A stretch of DNA of 64,000 bases from Cryptosporidium bovis (GCA_009768925.2 VHIT02000012.1:248001-312000), one strand, 5' to 3'; shown: positions 29,786 through 40,706, numbered from the stretch's first letter. Translations and numbers: made by a program. Notes: generated by a model not told the origin, from the sequence alone.

Positions 29786-32700
29786 ATGGGAGTACCCACA
29801 TTTTATCGTTGGTTATGTAATAGATATCCATGTATTGTAAGAGAACTGAAAGATTGTGTAGATGAATTAACATGCATGAACGACTTAGATTTGCTAGAGC
29901 CAAATATAAATGGCGAATTTGATTGTTTATACCTAGACATGAACGGAATAATACATCCGTGTTGCAATCCAGGTACAGGTAACAAACCAAAAAATGAAGC
30001 AGAAATGTTTACTAGAGTTTGCGACTACATAGACAGGTTGTATTCAATGGTTAGACCTAGAAGGCTCTTATATTTAGCCATAGACGGTGTGGCACCAAGG
30101 GCAAAAATGAACCAGCAGAGAAGTAGACGTTACAAGACTGCATTGGATATTGAATATAATAAGAGAGCATATGATATCGCGCAGGAGGAATTCAAGAATT
30201 TAGGTTACAAGTGCCCAGAATATATAGAAAAGTGGGATAGCAATGTAATTACACCAGGAACTCCATTTATGGAGAGGCTTACAATGTGTTTACATTCATA
30301 TATAAGACACAAATACGAGAATGATGAATCTTGGAAATCAATAACAGTCATATTTTCCGATTCAAATGTGCCAGGTGAAGGTGAACACAAAATATTGGAG
30401 TTTATTAGAAGTCAAAGGACAAGCAAGGATTATGATCAAAACACAAAGCACGTATTATATGGCGCAGATGCAGACTTAATTATGCTTGGACTTTCCACAC
30501 ACGAAGTTAATTTTTATATTATTAGAGAAGCAATAAGGGATTTTAAAGTCGATTCGCCATCTAATATATCGATAGTATACAATAAATGGGTGGAAGAAAT
30601 GAAATCAATTGGCGTAGATGTAAATAAATATCAAATAGGACCAAATTTAGGGAAAAAACTGAGACTTCATTCTTGGTGGAGCGATATAGAAATTGTAGAT
30701 TTGTCTGTATTAAGGGAATACTTATTTTTCGATTTTAAAGAGATTAAGGAGAGTATTTCAATTATTGGTAAGCATAAATTGATTTACGATTTTGAAAGAT
30801 GTTTAGACGATTTTGTTTTCCTATGCTTTTTTGTAGGCAATGATTTTTTGCCCAATTTACCGGTATTTAGCATATTCAAGGGCACGTTGGACCAGCTAAT
30901 AGGAATATATATTAAGGTTATCCCTCATATTGGAGACTATTTGACATTTGAAGGAAACATCAATTATTCTTCAATCGTTACTTTTTTCAACTACTTAAAA
31001 GATTTGGAGCTTGAAATTGTCACTCAAGAAACGAGATTTATCCACAATAAGCAAAATCAGAATTCTGGAATGAATAATAATGTAAACAGTAGTACTGGTG
31101 GCGTTAGCAATATTTGTGGTAGGAAAAGGCAGGTTGAGAAAAGACCAACTGTCTCTATTGAAGAATATGAATTGTTGGTTAACAGAAACAACAATGAGGG
31201 CAATGCAATTAACGGTGATTGTGATATGAATTCAAAATTAGACTTAAACGACAATTCGCAAGGAATCACTGATTTAAAGAGTCCGGGCAATAGTGGCAAT
31301 GAAGAGATCTCAAACAAAAAGCGAAGATGCCCTGAATCAATTGATTCCTACTTTAATGATCACATTAATAAGCTGATAAAATATATTTCCGAGGTCGAAT
31401 ATATCAACGAAGAGAATGTATTGGTTAATGTAGATGAGTTAAGTGACGTTATAGTTAATATTGATGATCCAACAAGCATATTAAAGTACAGGCTGAATTA
31501 TTATAACAATAAATTTCAGCTGAACTTGCACTTAAGCGAGGATGACAACTCAAATCAGGAAAGGGCTGTTCATGATAAATTAAATGAATTTACCGACAAT
31601 ATTTGTTTTAACTATCTAAGGGGTTTGTCTTGGGTATTAAGATACTATTATCATGGTGTCCCCAGTTGGGATTGGTTCTTTCCGTTTCATTACGCCCCCT
31701 ATGTACTAGATATTACTGAGACCATTTCAAATCCTAATAATATTATGAAAGTTAAAGAATCTTTGTTACAGGAATTTGATATTGGAAAACCATTTACTCA
31801 ATTTGAGCAATTAATGTCTGTTTTGCCACCTAAATCCGGTAGAATATGCTTGCCTGATGAATTTTACAAACTCATGATTGACAGTAACAATCCAATTAAT
31901 AAATATTATCCAACAAAATTTAAACAGGATCCGAATGGGAATAAACAAAGGTGGAAGTGGGTTGCTTTGCTTCCGTTCATAGATCAGAATATTTTACTTA
32001 ATACTGTCAGACCATTAGAAGAAAAGATGAATTTGTTATCCAGGTTCAGAAACAAGCTTGGAAAAGATATTATCTACTCGTTTAAATATTCCCCTTTAAA
32101 GGAATTGATTGAAAGACTTAGTATCGGTGAAAGCGAGTCATTTATTCAAATGAGTGATATGCAAATATTTGGTACAATAAATAAATACAGAACCATCGAA
32201 AACAATGAAATTCAAGGTAATAATTACGTGTTAAAACCGATATATGAGTCATGTGATAGTATTCAAGACAGCAGTGAAGTTGTTAAGAATATGCTTGAGG
32301 ATAATTGTTTACAATGGAGGGGTATACTTTCTAGTTCATTTAATACAAGTATTGAATCGCCAATGTTTGTTGTCAGTTATTTTAATACTAAAAAACCAGA
32401 CAAGTATATTATAAATGATGGTAATGATAAGTTTAAAGACGTTGATAGCAATATATTTAAATTGTACAAAGTCGGTTACGGTTCTAAATTGTTGCCAAAC
32501 GCAAAACCATGTATGCAAGCGGGTTCACTTCCCGAAACCGAACTAATTAATCAAGAAAGAAAATTCAAGGGTTTCAAGGCCAATTACACACAAAAGGTAT
32601 TATTAAAGTTGTTTAGTTACTGGGACATAACAATTTCTTCTCACAGAAAGAGTATTTTGAGAAACAACCGTGGCAACGCACAATACAGTAGTGGTCACAT

Positions 32701-33163
32701 TAGACACGACTATGATCACAATCAACATAATCAAAGCAATAGAAAACCTTTTAGGTATAACTACAAAAACACTATCAATGATGCAAATCATCACAAAAGC
32801 GGTAATGTAAACAATCACCGCAGCTTTAGTGACAAAAGACGATCACATCATCCTGAAAACTATAATACTCGGCATTACCAGGCAATCGATTTTAGTGGAG
32901 TGTTCCCTAACGGTCATGCGAGAGTGTCAAATATCCATTGGAATACACAATTCGAGGGTGGTAATTGCACAGGTAACAACACACACCTACTTACTGCACC
33001 AAAGCACCAAAATGGATATGATTCATACACACGAGATAGACAAGAGCACCACTATAATCACCAGCATAATATCAACTCTGGTGTTAGGATACAGAGCCAC
33101 GGTAAGACTTTCGGTAGTCACGGAGTGAAAGGTTATAATAACTCAAAAAATAGACGTGAATAA
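29786..33163 (+). CDS. 5'-3' exoribonuclease, XRN2/Rat1-like
   Basis: Single exon, 1125 residues. The N-terminus MGVPTFYRWLCNRYPCIV is the XRN start. Conserved acidic and basic blocks follow: YLDMNGIIHPCCNP near 48-61, the DGVAPRAKMNQQRSRR block near 100-115, PGEGEHKI near 195, DADLIMLGLSTHE near 229 and GNDFLPNLP near 351. The second conserved region includes GLSWVLRYYYHGVPSWDWFFPFHYAPY and VLPPKSGRICLPDEFYKLM. The family degrades 5'-monophosphate RNA and, as XRN2, ends RNA polymerase II transcription. An Asn/Gly-rich insertion lies near 420-520, and the last 170 residues are rich in His, Asn and Arg, an unusual disordered tail. Nuclear XRN2 is favoured over XRN1 by length and by the N-terminal block. 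Confidence 0.93.
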   Translation: MGVPTFYRWLCNRYPCIVRELKDCVDELTCMNDLDLLEPNINGEFDCLYLDMNGIIHPCCNPGTGNKPKNEAEMFTRVCDYIDRLYSMVRPRRLLYLAIDGVAPRAKMNQQRSRRYKTALDIEYNKRAYDIAQEEFKNLGYKCPEYIEKWDSNVITPGTPFMERLTMCLHSYIRHKYENDESWKSITVIFSDSNVPGEGEHKILEFIRSQRTSKDYDQNTKHVLYGADADLIMLGLSTHEVNFYIIREAIRDFKVDSPSNISIVYNKWVEEMKSIGVDVNKYQIGPNLGKKLRLHSWWSDIEIVDLSVLREYLFFDFKEIKESISIIGKHKLIYDFERCLDDFVFLCFFVGNDFLPNLPVFSIFKGTLDQLIGIYIKVIPHIGDYLTFEGNINYSSIVTFFNYLKDLELEIVTQETRFIHNKQNQNSGMNNNVNSSTGGVSNICGRKRQVEKRPTVSIEEYELLVNRNNNEGNAINGDCDMNSKLDLNDNSQGITDLKSPGNSGNEEISNKKRRCPESIDSYFNDHINKLIKYISEVEYINEENVLVNVDELSDVIVNIDDPTSILKYRLNYYNNKFQLNLHLSEDDNSNQERAVHDKLNEFTDNICFNYLRGLSWVLRYYYHGVPSWDWFFPFHYAPYVLDITETISNPNNIMKVKESLLQEFDIGKPFTQFEQLMSVLPPKSGRICLPDEFYKLMIDSNNPINKYYPTKFKQDPNGNKQRWKWVALLPFIDQNILLNTVRPLEEKMNLLSRFRNKLGKDIIYSFKYSPLKELIERLSIGESESFIQMSDMQIFGTINKYRTIENNEIQGNNYVLKPIYESCDSIQDSSEVVKNMLEDNCLQWRGILSSSFNTSIESPMFVVSYFNTKKPDKYIINDGNDKFKDVDSNIFKLYKVGYGSKLLPNAKPCMQAGSLPETELINQERKFKGFKANYTQKVLLKLFSYWDITISSHRKSILRNNRGNAQYSSGHIRHDYDHNQHNQSNRKPFRYNYKNTINDANHHKSGNVNNHRSFSDKRRSHHPENYNTRHYQAIDFSGVFPNGHARVSNIHWNTQFEGGNCTGNNTHLLTAPKHQNGYDSYTRDRQEHHYNHQHNINSGVRIQSHGKTFGSHGVKGYNNSKNRRE

Positions 33164-33248
33164 GTAATTTCAACAAGTTGGCAAGATTGCCAAGCAATAT
33201 GTATTTTTTTGACAGAATGATTACTATTACTTGATTTACTTTGAACAA

Positions 33249-36158
33249 TCAAATAAAAAGCGAATATAATGAAAATAACACGCCAAATAATAACTCATAA
33301 ACGAGTTTAGGTGAAAGTAATTGCCATACTATTATATTACCTCTCAAAACAATTATTCCAATCATTGTAAACAATAATCTAGACAATAATATTGATGACA
33401 CTAACGCCCTGGAAGATCTTTTATTCCATACTGACTTTACACTTATTTGGGATGCTAGAGTATATAAGTGAGAAGTCACAAAATAACCAGTTAAAATATG
33501 GGAGAGGAATAAATTAAATTCTTCAGTTCCGATAAATCCCACATATCCTGGAATTGAATCCAAGTCCAATTTAATTCCCAAATTAAATAGGTTATTTATT
33601 GAGACTAAGTATAATAATACAACATTTTCCATTCCCCTCAATATCTGGCCCTTCGTTTTTTCTTTTCTTGCATTAACCTTCTCGAACTCTATCAATTGAA
33701 TAATTCCTGATACTGAGAATTGAGCCACCATACTGTTTTTCAACATGAGTATCGTTATTAGGTTGTTGGCTATCCATTTATTATTTAATTCGATATCATC
33801 GATACATTCCTTGTGAGCATTACCTTTGCTCATATATTTGGATACCATATTACTGACTATATGAAATGTTAAAGCCACTCCTATTGTTCTTACTATATAA
33901 ATGTTGTTCACCCACTTAAACCAAACGTAGAGTGGAGAGAGTAATACTAAAAATATATTAAACTTTTTTAATATGTTTCTGTAAAAGAATAAAATCAAAT
34001 ACAAATATAATATCAACAAAAAGACGGCTAGAAACTCATCAAAGTAACTAAACAATGATATATTTTGCCCAAAATTAACGTTAAGATAATATGTCAGCCT
34101 CACCAGGCACAATTGTATGATCGGAACAAGTATACCTCTAAGATTATTCTTCATTCCTAGAAATAACGATATTATTTGATAGGATGATAATAAAAATCTA
34201 ACTATAGAATCCTCATTTTTCACAAATCCCGCAGAATAGCTACAAAATTGAACCAAGCAGAAGAAACAAGTTAGAAGCCATAATAAAACCCATCTTGATT
34301 CTATGCCACTATTAATGCATAAATAATATGCCTTTCTGCAAAAAACTCTGATCTCAAATCTAAACTTTGTAAATATAAACATCAAGAAACATATAAGGCA
34401 TATTACAGTATTAAAAAGTGGGATATAAGAACAAACTTCTTTATCAAATAATGTTATTCCAATAGAATTAAATGAACCAGAAAAAAAAAATGAGGCTAAA
34501 AAACCCATTATTAACGGTTTATTTTCAATAACCACTTTCGTTTGTGAATATGAATCCATTCTTGTGATAATTAAAATTAAAACAAATATTAACAATGAAG
34601 TCATTATTAACAATCCTTGAACAATTTTGACCCAATCAAATTCTGACCTGTCCATAGACAACACATTTTTAGATATTTTTGAAAGCTTAAAACTTATAGA
34701 TATATGCTTTTTACATATATCCTCAAAGCTCTCTTTAATAATATTAATACCTTCCAAGGTTAATAATCGTTCATAACTTTCCTTAAACTCAGAGAATAAT
34801 ATGTCAATTTCATCTTTTTTATGTCCTTTGCGTTTTTTTCTTATATATTTTTTGTAAAGTTGTAGAGCATTGTTATGAATTATTTTTGCATGTAACATTA
34901 ACTCTTTATTCTTATTGGTGTTCAAATCTTCTTTTTTTTCGCTGTAATTCCCAATTTTAGAAAATTCAACAAAGAAATCGGAATTAAATACACCAAGATT
35001 GTTTTCAGGGATAGGAATACCTAATGATGAAGACAATACTGGAACTATATCTACTTGATTAATAACATTGATTTTTTCTATTCTTTTTTCAAATGAAATA
35101 GAATTAGAATCATGAGTCTCCAGTCCATACCAATTTTCATCTTGGTCCATCATTTTTTTAAATGGTATAGTAGATAATGCAAAGAATCCTGAGCTAACTT
35201 CCTTTATATTTGGACCGCCATGACCTCCATCATCATTCTGTCCGTGGTCACCGAACAACAAGAATAGTATTTTTTCTTTATTTGCAGTGGGGTATTCCTG
35301 GTTTATGTAATTTTCGATAATTTGTACAAATTTTAACTTATTAATATTATTCTTACCTATCACACTTTCATCAAGCCACAGTAATTTGAGAATGGCGTCC
35401 TTTGCAAAGTTGTCAAATTCAGTAAGTTTATTTGCAATTAATTCATTGTTACATCCCATTGCATGCCCTATGTGATCTAAACCGATAGAATGCATGACTA
35501 ACAACTTCCAGTCACCATACTTTGTGGACATATTTTTTTTCAAATCTAAATATCCTCCACTTTTACTATAGACATAATTATCTAGAGAGTCAAAATCAAA
35601 CACGTTATATGAATTATATTTGTGGTCGTTCGTAATAAACTCCCCAAAAATATGTGACCAGGTATCGTCGCCAATTATTGTTGATGTACCATTCTTCATT
35701 TTTAATTCAAGTAGAATATTTGAAACCTCCTTGGATTTTTGTGGATTTAAAGAATGGTATAGTTCTAGAAATCCTGGGTTTCCACCAGTCATTAGCGCTT
35801 TCACTCTAAATGTAGTGAGAGTAGGAAAATCAGATTTGAAATTATAGAATCTAACGTGACTTCTCAATTTTGAGCTCATCATTAATGAGTTAATGTTCTT
35901 TAATTTATTATGGTTATATTTATTTGGATTCCTTTTCTCTACATTAAGAAAATCTACTCTCAATGAATCTATTATAAAAATTATCACTCTATCGTAAATA
36001 GGATCGATTTCAAAACTGCTCACGCCTACATCCTCATTGCTCTTGATTCCATTGCTAACAAAAACTATGTTGCTCTGATCATGATAAAAACCATCAAAAA
36101 ATAGTAGTCCCCCAAGCAAGAGCATAACAAGGTATGTTATTATCATTACTCGCCCCAT
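33249..36158 (-). CDS. GPI ethanolamine-phosphate transferase (PIG-O/PIG-G family)
   Basis: Single exon, 969 residues from the first ATG (36156-36158); the frame runs further upstream only to a GTG. An N-terminal membrane anchor (MIITYLVMLLLGGLLFF) leads to a lumenal phosphotransferase domain of the alkaline-phosphatase type, about residues 45-400: RVIIFIIDSLRVDF, FPTLTTFRVKALMTGG with the likely Thr nucleophile, GDDTWSHIF, MHSIGLDHIGHAMG and FGDHGQNDDGGHGG. The C-terminal half has about ten or more membrane helices. The enzyme adds ethanolamine phosphate to mannose of the GPI precursor in the ER. GLDHIGH and GGNPGF lean to the PIG-G/GPI7 branch, but PIG-O is not excluded. Its partner PIG-F is not in the window. 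Confidence 0.87.
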   Translation of the reverse strand: MGRVMIITYLVMLLLGGLLFFDGFYHDQSNIVFVSNGIKSNEDVGVSSFEIDPIYDRVIIFIIDSLRVDFLNVEKRNPNKYNHNKLKNINSLMMSSKLRSHVRFYNFKSDFPTLTTFRVKALMTGGNPGFLELYHSLNPQKSKEVSNILLELKMKNGTSTIIGDDTWSHIFGEFITNDHKYNSYNVFDFDSLDNYVYSKSGGYLDLKKNMSTKYGDWKLLVMHSIGLDHIGHAMGCNNELIANKLTEFDNFAKDAILKLLWLDESVIGKNNINKLKFVQIIENYINQEYPTANKEKILFLLFGDHGQNDDGGHGGPNIKEVSSGFFALSTIPFKKMMDQDENWYGLETHDSNSISFEKRIEKINVINQVDIVPVLSSSLGIPIPENNLGVFNSDFFVEFSKIGNYSEKKEDLNTNKNKELMLHAKIIHNNALQLYKKYIRKKRKGHKKDEIDILFSEFKESYERLLTLEGINIIKESFEDICKKHISISFKLSKISKNVLSMDRSEFDWVKIVQGLLIMTSLLIFVLILIITRMDSYSQTKVVIENKPLIMGFLASFFFSGSFNSIGITLFDKEVCSYIPLFNTVICLICFLMFIFTKFRFEIRVFCRKAYYLCINSGIESRWVLLWLLTCFFCLVQFCSYSAGFVKNEDSIVRFLLSSYQIISLFLGMKNNLRGILVPIIQLCLVRLTYYLNVNFGQNISLFSYFDEFLAVFLLILYLYLILFFYRNILKKFNIFLVLLSPLYVWFKWVNNIYIVRTIGVALTFHIVSNMVSKYMSKGNAHKECIDDIELNNKWIANNLITILMLKNSMVAQFSVSGIIQLIEFEKVNARKEKTKGQILRGMENVVLLYLVSINNLFNLGIKLDLDSIPGYVGFIGTEEFNLFLSHILTGYFVTSHLYTLASQISVKSVWNKRSSRALVSSILLSRLLFTMIGIIVLRGNIIVWQLLSPKLVYELLFGVLFSLYSLFI

Positions 36159-36607
36159 TTCAGTGCTCCTTGAAGTCTTCACCTTACAAACTTATTCTCT
36201 GTGAGAATTCAACACAACCTTCAAATAACAGCAGTCTAACCTTTCACAAGCGAGTATCAATGTTAGTAATACCGTCCTTCGTTATCGGCGCCACTGTATG
36301 TGGAAAAGCGCCATTGCCTTAATTTATATAAGTCATGCAATTATTGTATAGGCGTCGGAATTAAGACATGCAAAAAGCATATTGATAACAGATTTGAAAG
36401 GCAACAGGATTATTAACAAATCAGTTTTGATAGTCCTTTCATTTATTTACATAGTAAATTAAAGCTTAATTCTGGGTCTTTTTTATTTTGTTGGGGGAGG
36501 GATTAACATAGAATAGAATCTGAAATATAAAACATAACGATTATAGTGTTTGTTGTTCATGTTGAATAAGGTGATTTACAACTATTAGTGCAAATAAAAC
36601 AATATTA
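36159..36607. promoter_or_regulatory. Divergent promoter with E2F-like and G-rich elements
   Basis: CGGCGCCA lies at 36286-36293, about 130 bp before the transferase start, and GGGGGAGGG at 36493-36501, about 110 bp before the coiled-coil gene. Both stand out in A+T-rich sequence. No gene seen. Confidence 0.45.
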
Positions 36608-39424
36608 ATGCAATTTGATTATGATAGCGATAACATTTTTGATAAATCAGAGGATCTTAGTAAGTTGGAATATGAGTTTTCTAAACTAAGAAAGGAGACA
36701 GGTTTGTTGTATGAAAATGAATATGTGCAAGATTTCCTTGAAAATTATCACCGTAATGAAAACTACAAGGGAGGAAACAATTGTTTTAGTAAACACATCA
36801 ATAAGCCATTTAATGATGATATATATTCGAAAGAAGCCTATAGCTATGATAATGAGACTCCTCAAAGGAGTAAAAAAAAGTCAGTAAATAAAAAAAAACT
36901 TTCGGTTGGTAATTTAAAAAAAACGTTTATTAATAACAGATTTAGAGGTGTTTCGCTGTTTTCAAGGAAGTATGGTTCTGACGAGAACATTGTTAACGAT
37001 ATAGTTACAGTGGATAAAAAAGGAGCCAGAGGTGACTTAGTTATATCAACAAATAATGGTGATAAAAACACACAATTAGCAAATAATAAAAATACTTATG
37101 GATTGAAAAAAAAAACCGATTCTCATGAATTAGATTTTCATGGAGGCTATTCAAGTTCTGATACTGAAAAGTATATGATTAAATCAGATTATGAAAATAG
37201 AAGAGAAATAAACATGAATAGTAGAAATCATAGCTACAGAAAAAAAGATGAAAAAATAATGTATTATCTTGATAAGTCATCAGATGAGGAAATTGAAGGG
37301 ATTGAAAGTGATGGTGAATACAGTATGGAAGATGATAACAAAGTAAATTTAGAGGGTAGAGGCTTGATGGTGAGTAACGACTTTCTTTCAAAAATACCGG
37401 ATGGCTCAGAAATGAATTTAATAAACGATAAATTTGAGAAAAGTGAGAAGGAGCAATTAATAAAAAGAATACAATCATTGGAAGTAATAGAATCCTCGCA
37501 GAAAATGTTAATATTGGAAACTCAAAATAGAGAGCAACAACATAGAATTAGATGCGAAGAATTACAGAGGCAATTGGAGTACAAGGAAACAAAGCTTTTG
37601 TTGTTAAATCAAGATTATGAGTCTCTCAAAAAGGATAATGCTCTTTTGAGTGAGGAAAAGGAAATTATTAAAAAAAAGTATACTGAAATGGAGTCAAACT
37701 GGAATCAAGAGTACGCTATGCTCTACAAATACAAAGTTGATTATGAGCTTTTATCTAAGAAAAATGATATTTTAATGGAAGAGAAAAGCAGTTTTATAAC
37801 TATGATAGAGAGTGACAAGGAAAGATATAGAAAAATGGAATTAAATCATCAGAATTTACTTTTAAACCTTAATAATTTGGAGAAAAGGAATAACGAAATC
37901 GTGGAAAGATCTAGCAAATTACAGGAGGATAATGATTCATTATCTAGAGAATATAATAAATTATTTCACAAATATACTTCATTAATATCTGAATATGGTG
38001 CAATAAAAAAAAATGAGGAAAAATTGAATTCAAATATTGTGGAATTACAAGACTGTAATAAGAAATTAACGATTGAAAACAATGATATTTTTGAGAAATT
38101 TAAGTTTTTGACTCTGACAGAGAAAAATTTAGAGAATACTCAGGAAAAAAATATTGAGCTCGAGAATGAGATTTCTGCCATAAAAAAAGAGAGGGATATT
38201 CTTACAGCTGAGAATAAGATCATAGAAAAGAAAATAAAAACTAATGAGGAACTTGTATATGAATTAAAGAATAAGATTTTGGATTATACATTAGAAAATC
38301 AAAGGCTAAAGAAATTAATTAAAGAAACATTGATACCAATATTACCTGAATCAGAACACAACTCTACAATAGGTCATGTTTTAACAGTACTGAACGCAAA
38401 AGAGAATTCAAGATTTTCTGTGAAGTTGTTAGAAGAAGAATATTTGAATAATCAAAAGAAAGGAAATGATGACATAAAAGGTGATATTAATTACAATGAT
38501 ATTATTGAAACATGGAAAAATGTAGAAAATCCATTTACACCTAAAAGATTTGATGTAAAAAATAACCGAATGGGTACATTAGAAAATAACGGTACGAATT
38601 CATTTTCATTCCATAAAAGCGAAAATAAAACACCTGTAAAAGTATGTAAATCCAAAATTGATGACATAAAGAATATTCATTCAGATAATAAACACATATC
38701 TGACTTAGATATAAAAAAGTTAAATAAGATTGCTCCAGCTAGTTCCAATGTAGATGAAATTATTGCAAAATCATGCCCAATTATTTCTGATAACAATGAT
38801 AGCAAAATTGATGCAGGAAAACTTTATAAATCATCACCAGACCTTGTGAATTATAAACAGGATATTAAAATTGATGAAAATATAGGTAGAGATGAAAAAT
38901 TTGAAAAAGGAGTTAATATTTTAACGCCGAGACCGCTAGTGAAAGGTGAAGATGACCATACAGTTCCAGTAACGCTACCAATTAAATTAGAAAATAAAAT
39001 AAAACATTCACTAGAAGATGAAGAAAACATTCCGGTGATACCATTAAATGATGATAATACAGATGAAACAGGTAATAGCGGAAAAAGCAATATGAATATT
39101 AATTTTGAAGATATAAATATTAAAGAACATGAAAATCTGCAGGAAAATGAAGGGAACGTATTAAAATGTTCTCATATAAATGACTGCGTAAAAATGATAG
39201 ATAACTATGAGAAACAAATACTATTGTTGAATGTTGAGAAAGTCCAATTAGAATCTGAGTTGGCAGTTTTACCGAGAGATAATTGGTCAATAAGTTCAAA
39301 GGAAAAGGAGGAGAGGGATAATATTGAAAGAAGATTAATGGAAATACAAAATAGTATTTTTAAGGCAAGTTCAGGTATCAACAAAATTAAAGAAAAACAA
39401 AAATACAAAGATAATAATCAATAA
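36608..39424 (+). CDS. Large coiled-coil protein (938 aa), unknown role
   Basis: Single exon from the ATG. Residues about 1-270 are polar with Lys, Asn and Asp runs; a stretch near 95-125 (SKKKSVNKKKLSVGNLKKTF) is strongly basic. Residues about 280-585 are a long coiled coil with heptad-like Leu, Ile and Glu/Lys spacing (SEKEQLIKRIQSLEVIESSQ and onward to ENQRLKKLIKETL). The rest is acidic and disordered, with a final short coil near 865-930. No signal peptide or membrane helix. The layout fits a cytoskeletal, centrosomal or pellicle scaffold; that is inference from shape only, and I recognise no family. Confidence 0.8.
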   Translation: MQFDYDSDNIFDKSEDLSKLEYEFSKLRKETGLLYENEYVQDFLENYHRNENYKGGNNCFSKHINKPFNDDIYSKEAYSYDNETPQRSKKKSVNKKKLSVGNLKKTFINNRFRGVSLFSRKYGSDENIVNDIVTVDKKGARGDLVISTNNGDKNTQLANNKNTYGLKKKTDSHELDFHGGYSSSDTEKYMIKSDYENRREINMNSRNHSYRKKDEKIMYYLDKSSDEEIEGIESDGEYSMEDDNKVNLEGRGLMVSNDFLSKIPDGSEMNLINDKFEKSEKEQLIKRIQSLEVIESSQKMLILETQNREQQHRIRCEELQRQLEYKETKLLLLNQDYESLKKDNALLSEEKEIIKKKYTEMESNWNQEYAMLYKYKVDYELLSKKNDILMEEKSSFITMIESDKERYRKMELNHQNLLLNLNNLEKRNNEIVERSSKLQEDNDSLSREYNKLFHKYTSLISEYGAIKKNEEKLNSNIVELQDCNKKLTIENNDIFEKFKFLTLTEKNLENTQEKNIELENEISAIKKERDILTAENKIIEKKIKTNEELVYELKNKILDYTLENQRLKKLIKETLIPILPESEHNSTIGHVLTVLNAKENSRFSVKLLEEEYLNNQKKGNDDIKGDINYNDIIETWKNVENPFTPKRFDVKNNRMGTLENNGTNSFSFHKSENKTPVKVCKSKIDDIKNIHSDNKHISDLDIKKLNKIAPASSNVDEIIAKSCPIISDNNDSKIDAGKLYKSSPDLVNYKQDIKIDENIGRDEKFEKGVNILTPRPLVKGEDDHTVPVTLPIKLENKIKHSLEDEENIPVIPLNDDNTDETGNSGKSNMNINFEDINIKEHENLQENEGNVLKCSHINDCVKMIDNYEKQILLLNVEKVQLESELAVLPRDNWSISSKEKEERDNIERRLMEIQNSIFKASSGINKIKEKQKYKDNNQ

Positions 39425-39484
39425 ATATATTCCTGAACCAAATTAAAAAAAGATTTATATATAAATATACAAATCAACAATTTT

Positions 39485-40342
39485 CTACCTTAATCCATTA
39501 TAATGTTTGATCATTCGTTCTTCCTCATCAAGTTTTTTGATTATTTCATCATGATAATCGGCAGTAAGTGACGCAAAATAGCATCCAAATAATGGAAGAA
39601 GAATGGATGTCAAAAATGCCAAGATAGCAAATGAATATCCCCAAAAAAACTGTATTTCAGAAGCAGAAGGTGATTTGTAAGTGAATTCTGGGTATCCGAA
39701 ATGCACAACACTGAAAAAAGAGTTAATGGCAATCCAGGATCCACCTGCATTTACGTAATATATTGGAAGAGTAATTATCGCAATCAAATTGGAGCAACCA
39801 AAAAGGGCAATATAAGCATATGTAAGTTTTATCGAAAGAGTTTTATAAGCCATAATAAATGTAATAAACCCAAAAAATACACACAAAGTACAACCAACAA
39901 TTCCTGCAATCATTACTAAAGATCCAATATTAAGCATTCTGAAATTATAACAGGCATTTTTTGCGTTAGGGAATTGGTATTTATTAATAGAGCATACAAC
40001 AGAAGCAGCCTCTCCAAATGTTCTACCATTGAAATAATTCAATTTGCTACATACAAAGTCCTCCAATCCCAAATTATTAATATGCGACAGGCCAGATTTA
40101 GTTTTACTATAAATTTCTGAATAATGGTGTCTATACCTTGAACTGTTACATCTTGATTTTATACTAAATCCCCATAATGAAAGATTAAATTCAATGTAAC
40201 CAAGATTTTTGGTTTCGTAGATATATTGCTGCCAATTAGTGTTAAACAATGAGGATAACCAAAGAAGAATAACCACAAAAGTTGTTAATGAAAGGTAGAT
40301 TCTACCATGATTACCGAATGGCCTTTTAATATTTTTGTGCAT
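39485..40342 (-). CDS. Claudin-like four-pass membrane protein
   Basis: 285 residues from the first ATG (40340-40342); upstream codons in frame have no ATG. Four membrane helices: about 17-33 (LSLTTFVVILLWLSSLF), 138-165 (IGSLVMIAGIVGCTLCVFFG), 170-195 and 238-262 (FFWGYSFAILAFLTSILLPL). The first extracellular loop is long, with NWQQY, then SLWGFSIKSRC, then more cysteines, recalling the claudin/PMP22 W-GLW-C-C loop. Apicomplexans have such tetraspans, including the microneme protein CLAMP needed for host-cell invasion. Whether this is CLAMP or a paralogue I cannot tell. A short cytosolic tail ends in an acidic/basic helix KKLDEEERMIKH. Confidence 0.75.
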   Translation of the reverse strand: MHKNIKRPFGNHGRIYLSLTTFVVILLWLSSLFNTNWQQYIYETKNLGYIEFNLSLWGFSIKSRCNSSRYRHHYSEIYSKTKSGLSHINNLGLEDFVCSKLNYFNGRTFGEAASVVCSINKYQFPNAKNACYNFRMLNIGSLVMIAGIVGCTLCVFFGFITFIMAYKTLSIKLTYAYIALFGCSNLIAIITLPIYYVNAGGSWIAINSFFSVVHFGYPEFTYKSPSASEIQFFWGYSFAILAFLTSILLPLFGCYFASLTADYHDEIIKKLDEEERMIKHYNGLR

Positions 40343-40581
40343 TAACTTTACAAGTCGAATTACCTTCTTTTGTATGATTTCATAAATATATGTATTGAAC
40401 AATACTTATTTTGAGTTTATAAGAGTGCTCTTTTCATAAAGTAATGTTAAGATTACTAATTGTATTGATAATATACTTGTTAGATTGTATCTCTGGAAAA
40501 AAAGCAATTTAGCTCTCCTACTTTTTGTATGACTCCACTAAAAGATTGCCGTTTCTCTACAATAAGGCTTGCAGGTTTTTT

Positions 40582-40598
40582 TTTGGCGCTGGAGCGCC
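40582..40598. promoter_or_regulatory. E2F-like site inside a 14-bp inverted repeat
   Basis: TTTGGCGC at 40582-40589 overlaps arms GGCGCT and AGCGCC separated by GG. Both strands therefore present a GGCGC core, suiting a divergent promoter or a dimeric factor. Confidence 0.5.
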
Positions 40599-40629
40599 TA
40601 CCCTACTGGAAATGAAAGTAATTTTGCAT

Positions 40630-40637
40630 TGCATGCA
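40630..40637. promoter_or_regulatory. AP2-like motif TGCATGCA
   Basis: Palindromic GCATGC core about 70 bp before the ZFAND1-like start. ApiAP2 factors are known to bind such cores; use here is inferred. Confidence 0.45.
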
Positions 40638-40706
40638 ATAAATAAACTTTGAAAAATAAAGTGACAATATTATTGGTGCATATCTTTATTTTAGTTATAT
40701 TCATCA

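Larger units (their letters stand above)
40343..40706. promoter_or_regulatory. Divergent promoter with palindromic E2F-like and AP2-like motifs
   Basis: Shared by the claudin-like and ZFAND1-like genes. It holds TTTGGCGC within an inverted repeat (GGCGCT-GG-AGCGCC, 40585-40598) and TGCATGCA at 40630-40637, which fits the GCATGC core bound by apicomplexan AP2 factors. Confidence 0.5.
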
